NCBI GenBank assembly: GCA_019918135.1
Contig: WBZZ01004010.1
Coordinates: 1 to 64,000 of the forward strand
Direction: 5' to 3'
DNA: 64,000 nucleotides
From: Paulinella micropora
Taxonomy: Eukaryota > Cercozoa > Imbricatea > Euglyphida > Paulinellidae
Shown: one piece after another, positions 11,063 through 21,712 of the stretch
How the letters are laid out: every line of letters begins with the position of its first letter
Numbering within the stretch: the stretch's first letter is position 1
The notes under the pieces: model-generated
The model's database searches: none
Seen by the model: only the letters and a program-made list of their open reading frames with translations
Told to the model about the DNA's origin: nothing
Made by a program: the position numbers and the translations under genes

Positions 11063-11718
11063 TTCAGCAGACGGGGCGAGTTGGGTTCCGAGAATGCTGG
11101 CATGGCCCGGATGGCACGATTTGTCAACAAGAGAACTTTTGGGGGGGGGGGACGGTAAGAAAATTACGTCCAGAGGTCAAGGGGTGATTTCGGGGGGGGG
11201 CTAAGCGCATTCCTTCCTCCCCCCTACCGCCCCCTCACAGCCTAGAGGAGCACTGGGCTTTGGGACGAGAACCAGACCTAGGCAGTGATGGACCGACCTG
11301 CCCTCGTTTCGATGCTTGCCAGCAAACTACTCGGGTGGGGGGAGGGGCGGGAAGAGCAGGAAGCGCGTCGTCCGGGCCGGGGTAGCCTGCCCGGCACCTA
11401 CGAACGAGCTATCGCCACGCGCGAGGTCACGGGAGGGGTAACCCCCACGTTGGCCAGCCGCCGCCGCGACTCGGGGGGGCGGCTAGCACCCTTCTTCTTT
11501 TCCTCCATACATCCTCGGGGTGAGGAGGGGGAGGGACGGCGCGCTCACCCGGGGGCTCCCCTTACCCCTCCCTGACTGCCGCGCCGGCGGCCGGGCGGCG
11601 CGGGGAGCCGGGGGGGGGGGGGGGGCGCTACTCCCTCCCCCACCCCGCTGCTCCGGGATGTCTCCAGTGGGGTCCTTTCCGCCCCAACCGTCCGTCGACA
11701 AGCGTCCCGCGCCCCAGG
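11063..11718. other. Intergenic / possible divergent promoter region
   Basis: Lies between the minus-strand F-box gene and the next plus-strand gene. It has G- and C-runs (11139-11150, 11192-11199, 11612-11624). No supported gene; candidate frames are short and low-complexity. Confidence 0.3.
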
Positions 11719-12364
11719 ATGGAAGCCGAACACGGGCCGCCGGGCCAACAGGCCGAAGCCGAGCCCGTGTGGCTGCTCAAGGGCTGGTCTGTAGACCTGT
11801 CGGCGGGTGGGCAAGTCATGCTGTGCCTAAAAAGGGCCCCGGGGGGGCCGGAGCGCCCTCCGGCCGAACGCCACTGGGCCGTGCTGCCCAATACCTCCGT
11901 CCGCCCGGATCGGGCGCACGAGGTGGCCGCGTTGCTGGACTCAATGTGCGCGCGTGAGGAGGGGGACAGTGTGCCGCCGGGGCGGCCTGCCTCCTGGGCT
12001 GCTCGACTACAGGCTGAGCGTATCCAGTCACTCACAGGCCCAGCGGCCGCCGGCGCCCGCGGTCGCGTGCCACTTTGCGCTGGACGGCGAACACAAGCCA
12101 CACCAGCAGCCAGCCGGATCCGACTGTACGGTCAGGGACCTCCGGTTCCGGCGCGCCACGTCCGCCCGGTACAAGTCGCTCCGCGCGTGGCTCATTGACG
12201 AGAGAGAGTGGGCGCTGCCGTTGGCACCGCTGCCGCTGCGCGTCGTGGTCGCGGCCGACCACAGCGCCACGGCGCCCGCCACGGTGCTAGCCAGGCACCA
12301 GCGGCAGGTCCTGCAGGCCGATCGCGTGCCACTGCTCGCGGCCCCGGCCGAGCCTGACTCATAA
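11719..12364 (+). CDS. Unidentified protein, one frame change
   Basis: Starts at the ATG at 11719 with sensible composition (PVWLLKGWSVDLSAGGQVML, RHWAVLPNTSVRPDRAHEVA). Near 11985 the coding sense moves to the frame that ends with TAA at 12364 (VACHFALDGEHKPHQQPAG, LRFRRATSARYKSLRAWLID, LPLRVVVAADHSATAPATV). The two parts together would give about 210 residues. The join could be a short intron or an indel in a GC-rich run. No family is recognised, and no TM or signal peptide is seen. Confidence 0.4.
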
Positions 12365-12645
12365 GCACCGCTCCCTGCACCAGCCGAGTGAGTACCCTGC
12401 CTAAGCTTTAATTGAAATCAGAAGTGGGCCCGCGCTCACAGCGCTAATACTGGTACCATTAGCCCGTACACAGACTCTCACGCACGAAACACACCGGAGG
12501 AGAAAGAGAGTGGCGGACTGGGGGGCGCCGCTGTTGTTCTCTGCGTGGAGTGAGGAAGCGGCACAACCCCCGGGGCCCACCTGCAATCATCTACGGGGTC
12601 TGAGAGGGTTGGTCCGCGCTCACAAAGGAAGATAACCACACATCC
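12365..12645. other. Intergenic
   Basis: No gene is seen between the convergent genes ending near 12364 (plus) and about 12650 (minus). No clear terminator or repeat. Confidence 0.3.
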
Positions 12646-12649
12646 GATG

Positions 12650-13964
12650 TGGGAGATATACGTCCCTGCTGAGCCAACCCGGGCCCACGTCGGAACCTGC
12701 CGCCAAAGCCCCCGGGAGGCTGGTCGAAGTCTCCGTCGTCAGTCGGGGTTCCTCCTTGCCCCGCAACCCCTGGTCACTGCCCGTATCTTCCTCCTGGTCA
12801 CTGTCCGTATCTCCCTCGTGGTCATCGCCCGCACCTTCTTCTCCCCGCCAGCGGGACCTGCCTTCTGTGGGGAGGCCATGGTAGAACGACTTGTGCGGTG
12901 GCCCAGCCGCCCCGCCGGCCCCGCCGGCCTTGTCCTGAAAGTACCGTTCGAAGACGTTCTTGGTGACTTGCGGTTCGCGGCGCAGGGGCCGGGCACGGGC
13001 CTTCCACTCACGCTCGAAGAGCTCACGGGCTTCAGGCAGGTTGACGATCAGTGCCTTCCCGCCGCAGGTAATCCTGTAGTGCGTTCATCTCGGGCACAGC
13101 CTCCTTTTCGCTAGCTGGGGCCGATGATGCCGCCTCTTTGCTTTCTGACCCCCCCGCTGTTCCTGGTGCTGTCTTCTTCGCCGCCGCTCCCTTTGGCGCA
13201 CACAGTAGCTGGTGCTCGGCTGTATTTCCCAGGGCATTCCACCAGGGCAGCGCCGCCTTGATCGTGCGCACTACCTCGGAGGGCTCCAGCACACAGGCCA
13301 GCGCTACCAGCCCCCCCCCCCCCCCCCAAGAGGTCCACGTCCAGTGCAAATAAATACGAAAGTGTACTGGGGGTAACTTTTCCTTTGCCTTCGTCTTTGC
13401 TTTCGCCTTTGCTTCCGGCTTGGGTTTCACCGTTGACAATTGCTTGCTCTTTGATTTCGCAGTTTTGGTCTCCGACTGTTTTGCAATTGCTTTGAGGTCA
13501 GGGCCTGTCTCGTTTGCATGAGTAGGAGGCAAGTTGTCATTGGAGCTCTCCTCATCCTTAGGCTACAAGTCCGCCTTGCGCTTTTTCTTTGGACGTGGTT
13601 CTGGCTCGGGGATAGAAAATTGCTGTCTTTTGTTTCGACTGCGAGGGGCAGCCTGTCCCGTAGGGGCACCAACCCACTGCTTGGTCTTGTCACTTAGTTT
13701 CTTTGTACTCTGATTGTACTCATAAATGATGTTCGGGGTGAGCTTTTCTGCAAAGCTCGTCGGCCAGTTGTCATAAGGGTACTGGTTGGCGTACGGAAAA
13801 TCTACCTCCTCAGGGTACTTGAAAAGCTTATCAGGGTCACCGTTGCAGGTTATGTACCCTTGTCCCGACACGTCCACACGAATGGTCTGCACAGTCTCTA
13901 CGAGATGCAGACCCGTACCAGGCATCCTCCTTGGCTTCACCAAAACTGACCAGCCAACGGCCAC
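12650..13964 (-). CDS. Unidentified Lys/Pro-rich basic protein, Gag-like or nuclear
   Basis: Frame from the ATG at 13964: an ordered N-terminal domain (GWSVLVKPRRMPGTGLHLVE, TIRVDVSGQGYITCNGD, FPYANQYPYDNWPTSFAEKL), then a basic nuclear-localisation-like cluster (RPKKKRKADL). A single in-frame TAG (13563-13565) follows, then a Lys/Ala repeat (KPKPEAKAKAKTKAKEK), a domain with LVALACVLEPSEVVRTIKAA, and after a probable 3' splice site or frameshift near 13070 a helical end (LPEARELFEREWKARARPLR) with an acidic tail. Its overall build resembles the genes at 395-1891 and 35591-37430. Family unknown. Confidence 0.4.
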
Positions 13965-14830
13965 CCAACCAAGTCAAAAATTCGAGACCAACCCGAAGCC
14001 GGACTGCCTTTTTTGCCCCTTTTCGGCAATTTCTTTGTACAGTTGCCTGTTTACCGCCGACCGCTCCGGAAAAACTGCCAACTTTTTCGTTCAACACAAC
14101 TCAAAGAGACGCTTTCCAAGAAGGGGTTGCTTTTGAATCTGCCGACCCTATCTCCTGCAAGGAAGAACTTTCAAGTAAGCTATGGAGACAGGGCATTTCA
14201 TCGCATCTTGCTTCTTGGCTTTTGTTTGACAGCAGAAAAAAAATCCTTTTCTGTTCCTTTTTTTTTTAGGCAGATTGGTTTGGATGCATTCCCTTGGAAA
14301 AATCCTGACTCTACGTTCCTCTTTTCTTTATCTTTGTGCTGCACTTGATTCTATGATGCTTGGCTAGGACCTGTTGTTTTGGGCTGCAATGACTTCTTTG
14401 CTTGTGGACGCTTCGGCAACTTCAAAAAATGGAAGTCTGATACCCGTTTTTTGAATCTGCCTCATCTCAAGTGCGTACTTCCTTTGTTTCATGCTCGTGA
14501 TTTGTTTCTTTCATGCCTTCCTGGTGTCAATTGATGCAGAGACCGAAGGAGAGGGGTGGCTTGGCAAGGAATGTATGGAAAAGTCCCACAGGTCACCGAC
14601 CGTTAACCATTTTGTTTTTGGCCACGTTTAAATTCCAAGGTGCAAGCAGACACACATGACATGTTCATTTTTACTAGTTACACTGAACACTGAGATTTTA
14701 GACTTTTAGGTCCTGCGCGGGCTGTAGATAAGCTGCAAGCGCCGCGGAGGTGTCATTCGATGTACTTTTTAGTGATTTTTGCTGGTACAAAATAGCAGGT
14801 CGCCAAAATTTGTTTTGGCCACTGCGGCGC
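13965..14830. other. Gene-free AT-richer stretch
   Basis: Upstream of the minus-strand gene ending its 5' side at 13964. A-run at 14236-14242 and T-run at 14261-14269. Short frames only, none protein-like. Probably promoter and intergenic DNA. Confidence 0.3.
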
Positions 14831-14837
14831 GAAAAAA

Positions 14838-14864
14838 CAAACGGCGGCGCTTTGCCGCCGTTTG
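14838..14864. repeat. Perfect 11-bp hairpin CAAACGGCGGC/GCCGCCGTTTG
   Basis: Stem arms at 14838-14848 and 14854-14864, with a 5-nt loop. Variants of the AAACGGCGGC core recur at about 14878, 15213, 15555-15580 and 15927, always beside the ACTTGCTGCC motif of the satellite that follows. The palindrome therefore belongs to that repeat family. Confidence 0.7.
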
Positions 14865-15204
14865 GGACTTTCCAATAAACGGCGGCACTTGCTGCCGTGG
14901 TGGCCAAAAAAGCTTGCAGCGGAAGTATGATATAGCTGAAAACCTAAGAAAACTTGTACTCAACAATTAATTCAACTTGTGTCTGAATGTGCAAGTATAG
15001 CGGGGGTTGTCTGAAGTGATATGTGTGTTTCTCGTATAATTTGAAACTTTCTGACTTTTTTTTGCTTCCTTGAGTCTAACGGTTGCGGAACTGACCAGAA
15101 AAAGACTAAACTTTGCACACACACTGCTCAGACCCTGTCCCAAGTAGAGTTTACAAAGCATTTAAAAAAGAACAACTTAAGGACCGCGGCAAAGCTGAAT
15201 TGTC

Positions 15205-15980
15205 CCACCCAAAAACGGCGGCACTTGCTGCCGTGGTGACCACAGCCTGCTCCCAGCGCCGCGTCAGCTCTCCGCACACACAGAGCCAGCCATGCGCAGC
15301 ATAATGCGTCATTTCCAGACGTAGTAGGAAGCGCCGCCACGCCACCAGCAGCGTTGCCCTACCTTGGGCCACCACTTGGGCCGCTCAGTACGGGTCCGTG
15401 GCGAATCTGGGGTCTTTCGCTCCCCACCAGCGTTCATGGTGCACACAACACGTCCCCTAGCGTATCTTCAAGCTCCCTTACACTTGTTCCCTTGCCGGGC
15501 AGCTCATTCCTACTTGATCACCCACCGCGGCAGGCCAGGAAAGCACTGCGGCGCAAACGGCTGCAAAAGCGCCGCCGTTTGCCAAAACTGCGGCACTTGC
15601 TGCCTTGGCGACCACAACTGCCTCCCAGCACCGCGTCAGCTCTCCGCACACACAGAGCCAGCCATGCTCAGCATAATGCGTCATTTCCAGACGTAGTAGG
15701 AAGCGCCGCCACGCCACCAGCAGCGTTGCCCTACCTTGGACCACCACTTGGGCCGCTCAGTACGGGTCTGGCGAATCTGGGGTCTTTTGCTCCCCACCAG
15801 CGTTTCTGGTGCATACAACACATTCCCTAGCGTATCCTCAAGCTCCCTTACACTCGTTCTCTTGCCGGGCAGCTGATTCCTACTTGATCACCCACCGCGG
15901 CGGGCCAGGAAGGCACTGCGGCGCAAACGGCGGCAAGTTAAAACTGCGGCACTTGCTGCCTTGGCGACCGCAACTGCCTT
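15205..15980. repeat. Tandem satellite, about 356-372-bp unit, about 2 copies
   Basis: The landmark GCACTTGCTGCC occurs at 15221, 15593 and 15949, giving unit lengths of 372 and 356 bp. The two full units are about 95 per cent alike by eye, including a shared segment coding for a YLGPPLGPLST-like peptide. A diverged partial copy lies near 14880. Apparent frames through the array are therefore repeat artefacts. Confidence 0.85.
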
Positions 15981-16480
15981 GGTGCAGGTCACGTAGCAGT
16001 AACAAGTAAAAACCTTTCAAGCTCAAACCCATTGGAATCAAGTTCATAAAAAACTATGAAAAACTTTGGTTCAAGTGAACTTCAATAATAATACATAAAA
16101 TGATTGTCACCGAATCGAATCATGGCAGGGATATTAATAATATTATTAAAAGTACCAGTACTGTTTAACTGATATTTTTCTATAGCTATTGGCGTGGTCT
16201 TATTACTGGCATGAGCCACTCGTAATTGTTCGTTATAGAAATAGAAGTACTATTAATACTCGCGCTCGTGATCCATTATTAGCCATGTCAGTCATGATTT
16301 CACTAATAATAAAATTTGCTGATGACATCATGGTAAAACAATTTTATTAATATAAAAAATAAAACTTCCAGGCACAAAAAAGCTTGCGGCAGTGATACTT
16401 ATAGCAACGGAGAAACTTCCAGGCACAAAAACCTACCACTTTCGCCCATCCCCGAGCACCGCAGCCCTGATGTTCGAGAT
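15981..16480. other. AT-rich gene-free spacer
   Basis: AT-rich, with ATTAATAATATTATT-like runs; the phrase ACTTCCAGGCACAAAAA occurs twice (about 16365 and 16415). No gene is seen. Confidence 0.35.
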
Positions 16481-17480
16481 TGCCAGGCCGCTTACCAACG
16501 GCATGGCAATCTCAAAGAACAGCCACAACGCCTAGGTAGTCAAGTAGGTAAGCAAAGAAACAAGCAAAGACCTCCGGCCTGCCTCCGATAGCCACAACAC
16601 TCCTTTCTCTGGGTCGACAGGATGGAACGAGGGAGACCCTAGGGTGAACCTCTTCCGTCCCTATATACACATCTCAACCCCCTCTCCCCTGCCTAGAAGG
16701 TGAAGCAAGCAAGCAAGCAAACAGCCAAAGACACTCCCCCCACCCCCACTAGTTATCATGGCTGTTTTGGTCTGGCCACGGGGCTGGCATGACTATCACC
16801 CCCAAGGGTGAGGGAGTCTCCCCTCTCTCACGCGAGCCACCAAAGCCACATCTCACATGCAACAGATGCAAACATACCCCCCCCCCCCCACACACACACA
16901 CACTAGTTATCATGGATGTTTTGGTCTGGTGAGGGTGAGGGCGAACCTCTTCCCTCCCTATATACACATCTCACGCCAACACCTCCAAACAGAGTGAGCG
17001 TGACCTCCTGCCTGCCGCCGATAGCCACAAGATGATCACAGCCACAAAGCCTAGGTAATGAGGTAGGTAAGCAAAGAAACAAACAAAGACCTCCGGCCTG
17101 CCCCCGATAGCCGTACTCGTTTCTCTGGGGCGACAGGGATGGAGAGAGAGAGACTCCCTACAGACACATCTCACGCGAACACCTCCAAACAAACAGAGTG
17201 AGCGTAACCTCCGGCCTGCCCCCAACAGCCACAAGAGGATACCAGCCACAAAGCCTAGGTAGTGAAGTAGGTTACAGCAAACAGACAAAGACCTCCGCCT
17301 GCCCCCGATAGCCACAACACTCCTTTCCCTTGGGCGACAGGGATGGAGAGAGGAAGGGTGCACCTCTTCCATCCCTATAGACACATCTCACGCGCAACAC
17401 CTCCAGACAAACAGAGTGAGCGTGACCTCCGGCCTGCCCCCAATAGCAACAAGAGGATACCAGCCACAAAGCCTAGACAG
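16480..17480. repeat. Tandem satellite, about 205-220-bp unit
   Basis: The landmarks GTGAGCGTGACCTCC (about 16992, 17197 with a variant, 17416) and AAAGACCTCC (16566, 17084, 17286) show degenerate tandem units carrying GCCTGCCCCCGATAGCCACAA and CTCCCTATATACACATCTCA-type segments. A further partial duplication starts with ACTAGTTATCATGG at about 16748 and 16902. It contains a poly-C/(CA)n tract at 16875-16903. Frames in this stretch are not genes. Confidence 0.75.
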
Positions 17481-17639
17481 TGAAGTAATCAAGCAAACAT
17501 CACAATCCAGTATCAAAAAGGATAAGGACGTACTTTCAAAAGAAATGCAAACAGCGAAGAGTCCCGAACAACGAAGGCAAGCGGAGCAGGACGGCTGCAA
17601 GTCAGCGCATGACGGCAGCAAGAAAGACAACGACGGATT

Positions 17640-19135
17640 CACCCTGTTTCCAGTACAGCTCGCCCAGACTTGCTCCTTCCCGCCCCAAACTTTCACCACT
17701 ACTTCTTGCACACACTTCCCACCAAACGTAACACCCACGACGCAATTTCATTGCTTAGATCGAGGTGGGCGCTTAGGTCGAGGTCGGCTTCCGAGGTCGG
17801 ATTCACCTTTTTTCCAGTGCAGTTCGCGCAGACTTGCTCCTTTCCGCCCCAAACTTTCACAAGGACTTGTTCCCCACACTTCCCACCAAACGTAACACCC
17901 ACGACGAAATTTCCTGACTTAGGTCGAGGTGTCGCTTAGGTCGAGGTCGGCTGCACCCTGTTTACCGTGCAGTTCACCCAGACTTGCTCCTTCCCGCCCC
18001 AAACTTTCACCACAACTTCTTCCCCACACTTCCCACCAAACAAAACACACTCGACGAAATTTCGTGACTGACTTAGGTCGAGGTGGGCCCTTAGGTCGAG
18101 GTCTGCTGCACCCTGTTTGCCGTGCAGTTCGCACAGACTTGCTCCTTCCCGCCCCAAACTTTCACCAGGACTTCTTCCCCACACTTCCCACCAAACAATT
18201 TAAACACACACGACGAAATTTCGTGAATAACTTAGGTCGAGGTCTGCGCTTAGCGGCTACACCCTGTTTACCGCGCAGTTCACCCAGACTTGCTCCTTCC
18301 CGCCCCAAACTTTCACCACAACTTCTTCCCCACACTTCCCACCAAACGCAACACCCACGACGAAATTTCGTGACTTAGGTCGAGGTCTGCGCTTAGGTCG
18401 AGGTCGGCTTCCGAGGTCGCATTCACCTTTTTTCCAGTGCAGTTCGCGCAGACTTGCTCCTTCCCGCTCCAAACTTTCACCACTACTTCTTCCCCACACT
18501 TCCCACCACACATAACACACACGACGAAATTAGCTGACTTAGGTCGAGGTGCGCTTAGGTCGAGGTCGGCTGCACCCTGTTTCCTGTACAGGTCGCCCAG
18601 ACTTGCTTTTTCTCGCCCCAAACTTTCACCACGACTCCTTCCCCACACTTCCCACCAAACGTAACACCCACGACGACATTTCGTAACTTAGGTCCAGGTG
18701 GTCCCTTATGTCGAGGTCGGCTGCACCCTGTCTACCTTGCACCTTACCCAGACTTGCTCCCTCCCGCCCCAAACTTTCACCACCACTTCTTCCTGACATT
18801 TCGCACCAAACCTAACACCCACAACGAACTTTCGTGAGTTAGGTCGAGGTGTGCCCTTAGGTCGAGGTCGGATGCACCCTGTTTCCAGCGCAGTTCGCCC
18901 AGACTTGCTCCCTCCCGCTCCAAACTTTCACCACAACTTCTTCCTGACATTTCCCACCAAACGTAACACCCACGACGAAATTTCGTAACTTAGGTCAAGG
19001 TGGTCTCTCAGGTCGAGGTCGGCTGCACCATGTTTAGCTTGCACCTTACCCAGAGTTGCTCTCTCCCGCCCCAAACTTTCACCACGACTTCTTCCTGACA
19101 TTTCCCACCAAACGTAGCATCCACAACGAACTTTG
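17640..19135. repeat. Tandem satellite, about 150-bp unit, ten copies
   Basis: The landmark CAGACTTGCTCC recurs at about 17664, 17829, 17979, 18133, 18284, 18449, 18598, 18749, 18900 and, as a variant, 19050. Spacing is 149-165 bp. Each unit has a C-rich part (CCGCCCCAAACTTTCACCAC), an ACGACGAAATTTCGT palindrome-like part and one or two CTTAGGTCGAGGT 13-mers. The 165-bp units carry an extra GGTCGAGGTCGGCTTCCGA segment. No unit has a preserved reading frame shared by all copies. Confidence 0.9.
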
Positions 19136-19628
19136 ACCGTGACTTTGAATCTTGCCGAGATGTATAATAATAGATATGTACTTAATTCATTGGTGTGACT
19201 CCATATGTAATCAACATGTAAAAAATTTTCCTGACTTTGTCTGAGTGGCAAGTTCTTACTTTTTTCCGCTGTTTAACCGTTTTAACGATAGAATACTTGC
19301 CACTAGTAGGGATACGTGGGAAGCATAAGTGTTAGAAGACCAGGGGAAGTGGTAAAGGTGGGCTCGTAGAGTAATTACTCCCCTTGCTCAGTTTCTAGTT
19401 TTTTTTTTACACAAACATTGTTTTAATTAATAAAATACTTGCAACTTGTAGGGATAAGTGTCTAGTCTTCAATCTTCGATACAGACTAATATGTGTAGTA
19501 CTGCAACAATGAAATATATTGCAAAGCATGTTGGTCGAGGTAGAATGACTGCATCTGCAGGTTCGCCGTAGCCACGACAACAAACAAATATTAATGTAAC
19601 CGAAACCGGTTCATTCCAGAGTCCAGTA
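19136..19628. other. AT-rich gene-free spacer
   Basis: Between the satellite and the retroelement. The phrase ACTTGCCACTAGTAGGGATA-like sequence occurs twice in diverged form (about 19287 and 19438). No gene is seen. Confidence 0.3.
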
Positions 19629-19680
19629 CTTCTTTCTTCTTCTTCTTCTTCTTATTATTATTATTATTATTATTATTATT
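19629..19680. repeat. (TTC)n(TTA)n microsatellite
   Basis: About six TTC followed by about nine TTA/ATT units, abutting the left 77-bp direct repeat of the retroelement. Confidence 0.85.
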
Positions 19681-19754
19681 GTTACAATAGTACGAAATTT
19701 AATAACAGATAAACTGTCTAACGATATGAAGACTGAGGAATACCTAAAATAGGG
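19678..19754 (-). repeat. Left 77-bp direct repeat of the retroelement
   Basis: Matches 32755-32831 in the same orientation with one G/A difference. It begins ATTGTTACAATAGTAC and ends CCTAAAATAGGG on the plus strand. It lies at the 3' end of the element in its own orientation. It could be a short terminal repeat, or a remnant of LTRs otherwise lost. Confidence 0.85.
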
Positions 19755-21365
19755 ACTCCGTAATCTCCAGACCAAGAATAACCGAGAGACCGGAACTGTA
19801 AGTATTGCCATTATATACCGGGTGGGCCGGCATAATCCCTTCTCCCCCCGAGCGCGCCCACCTCTATGCGCGCGAGAAGTCAAAACACACGTCGCCGACC
19901 AACCTCGGGATAGAATGCAGATACGAACCTGAGTGACGGTCGTCGCCGTGCCTATATTAATAAATCCGATGATATTTCCAGTTGAGCCTTCTGTTGACCA
20001 CTTATTTCCACTCCTCGACCGCCTTCCGAGATTTCCCACTCGCATGTGACTGAAGTGTAGAGTGATATCCGCTTACCGCCGAATGCCCCCGGTCCGGCCC
20101 CTAGTCATTCATCGTCCCCCCGACCTAGTGTCGGTCTATACTATCCCGACCTATACTATGTCGAGCATGCCATGACGCCCGTAGTAATGTCCCATCCGCT
20201 CGCTCGTGTGCCTTCCTCCCCGAAGCCCGATGCATCCTGATGTCGCCCTGTGATCCCACCTCGAAGCTTGCCACTGAAACTCAACCCGCTAGCATGCCAT
20301 CCGAATCCATCCAAAAGTATGCCACTCGAACTCGCCCACGACGATTCTTTCCTGCTTTAATAGCCCGCTGATGCCCCCCTGCTCGTTGTAGTCCCGGTCG
20401 CTCAGCCCAGAGGTAACGTAGTCAAGGAAAGGCTCCCCCGGACCTTTGCTACCCCCACCAAGGCCCCTCCAGCTCTGAAACGCCATGCTTGAAACGAACC
20501 TGAGAGCCAATAACACAAATGACATATATATCCTCTATCCTTCCTCTCAATCATCCCTTCTCCCCCCCAACGCGTCCGAGTCCTCTTCGGTTCCGCGTGT
20601 AGTCCCCTTTATACCGCTTTCGTGAGTGTAATTGTGCTCCGCTTGCTGTATGATATATAGTGTCCCCTCCGCTTGTTTTCCCCTTGATCATGAGTTAGCC
20701 CGCATTACCGCTCCCCGTTGTTGTCCTCTTTCATTCTCTTTCATCTCGTCTTTCTGATCTTTCATGTCACTGGTCCTCGCCCCCTCCCTTCTCCCTATGC
20801 TATCCCCACCCCACCTTTATCTATTCTGTCCATCCTATTGACTATCCCTATCTACTATCCTGTCTATCCTTCCGCTCCTCACCCCTACTCCCTTTCTGTC
20901 TAAACTGGTATGTCCTATCCTATCTGTTTAGTCCGCAACCCCTATACCCCGTAAACCTCAAAGTCCGCTGTGTAATAGAGTCCGCACTCATCACTAGTCA
21001 CAGAGTGGAGATAAGAGTCTCGGGCCGCTCCGCTTCCGCTCCTCACGCCTAAAAGGCAGTAAACATATATGTTATGTTAGTCCTCTAACCCCATAAACCG
21101 CGTTATATATCTCTTGTACCTCTAAGCCTGTATGGCTGATGTAATATGTCAATAGACCGCTACATTCCGCAAAGTATTATTGTCATGAGATAAGTTTTAG
21201 CAGCTATTTTTCGTTGCATAGTGATGTATGAATGATGAGTCGCGATAAGTTTGTAAGATATAGATAGACCTCGTGTACCCGATGTCTGGGTTATATGCCC
21301 CTCCGCTGTACCTATGAAAATAGGATGTATAATTCTCTGTCTCTCTCTCTCAATCACCCTCGATT
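19755..21365 (-). other. Retroelement 3' non-coding region
   Basis: Downstream (in the element's sense) of the integrase stop, with no protein-like frame. C/T-rich on the plus strand with scattered CCGCTT words. It probably contains the untranslated 3' part of the element, or LTR-derived sequence too diverged to pair with the right side. Confidence 0.35.
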
Positions 21366-21614
21366 AAGCCGCTGGGTGTGACCGCTTAAACAGCTGGATG
21401 TGACCGCTCAAACCGCTAGATGTGACCGCTTAAACCGCTAGATGTGACCGCTTAAACCGCTAGATGTGACCGCTTAAACAACGATGTGACCGCTTAAACC
21501 GCTAGATGTGACCGCTTAAACCGCTAGATGTGACCGCTTAAACAGCTAGATGTGACCGCTTAAACCGCTAAATGTGACCGCTTAAACCGCTAGATGTGAC
21601 CACTTAAACCGCTT
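21366..21614. repeat. 22-bp minisatellite, about 11 copies
   Basis: Units of TGTGACCGCTTAAACCGCTAGA with minor changes (CAGCTGGA, CAACGA and CTAAA variants; one 20-bp unit). It sits about 100 bp beyond the integrase stop inside the element's 3' region. The GACCGCTTAAACCGC core contains two AAACCGC/GACCGCT half-words, so each unit could bind a factor repeatedly. Confidence 0.9.
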
Positions 21615-21712
21615 AGTTTCTCTTTCTTTCTTCATCTTCTGTCTATCTCTCTTATTCGTCGTTCTTCTTTCTCTTCTTCTCTCATCCTCTGTCGTTAACC
21701 GCTACCCCTTCG

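Noticed and set aside
15113..18664. Frames of 60-160 residues on both strands
   Set aside because: They lie in tandem satellites, change frame between units and have no shared conserved product.
21366..21614. CRISPR-like repeat array
   Set aside because: Contiguous 22-bp units without unique spacers, in a eukaryotic retroelement. It is a minisatellite.
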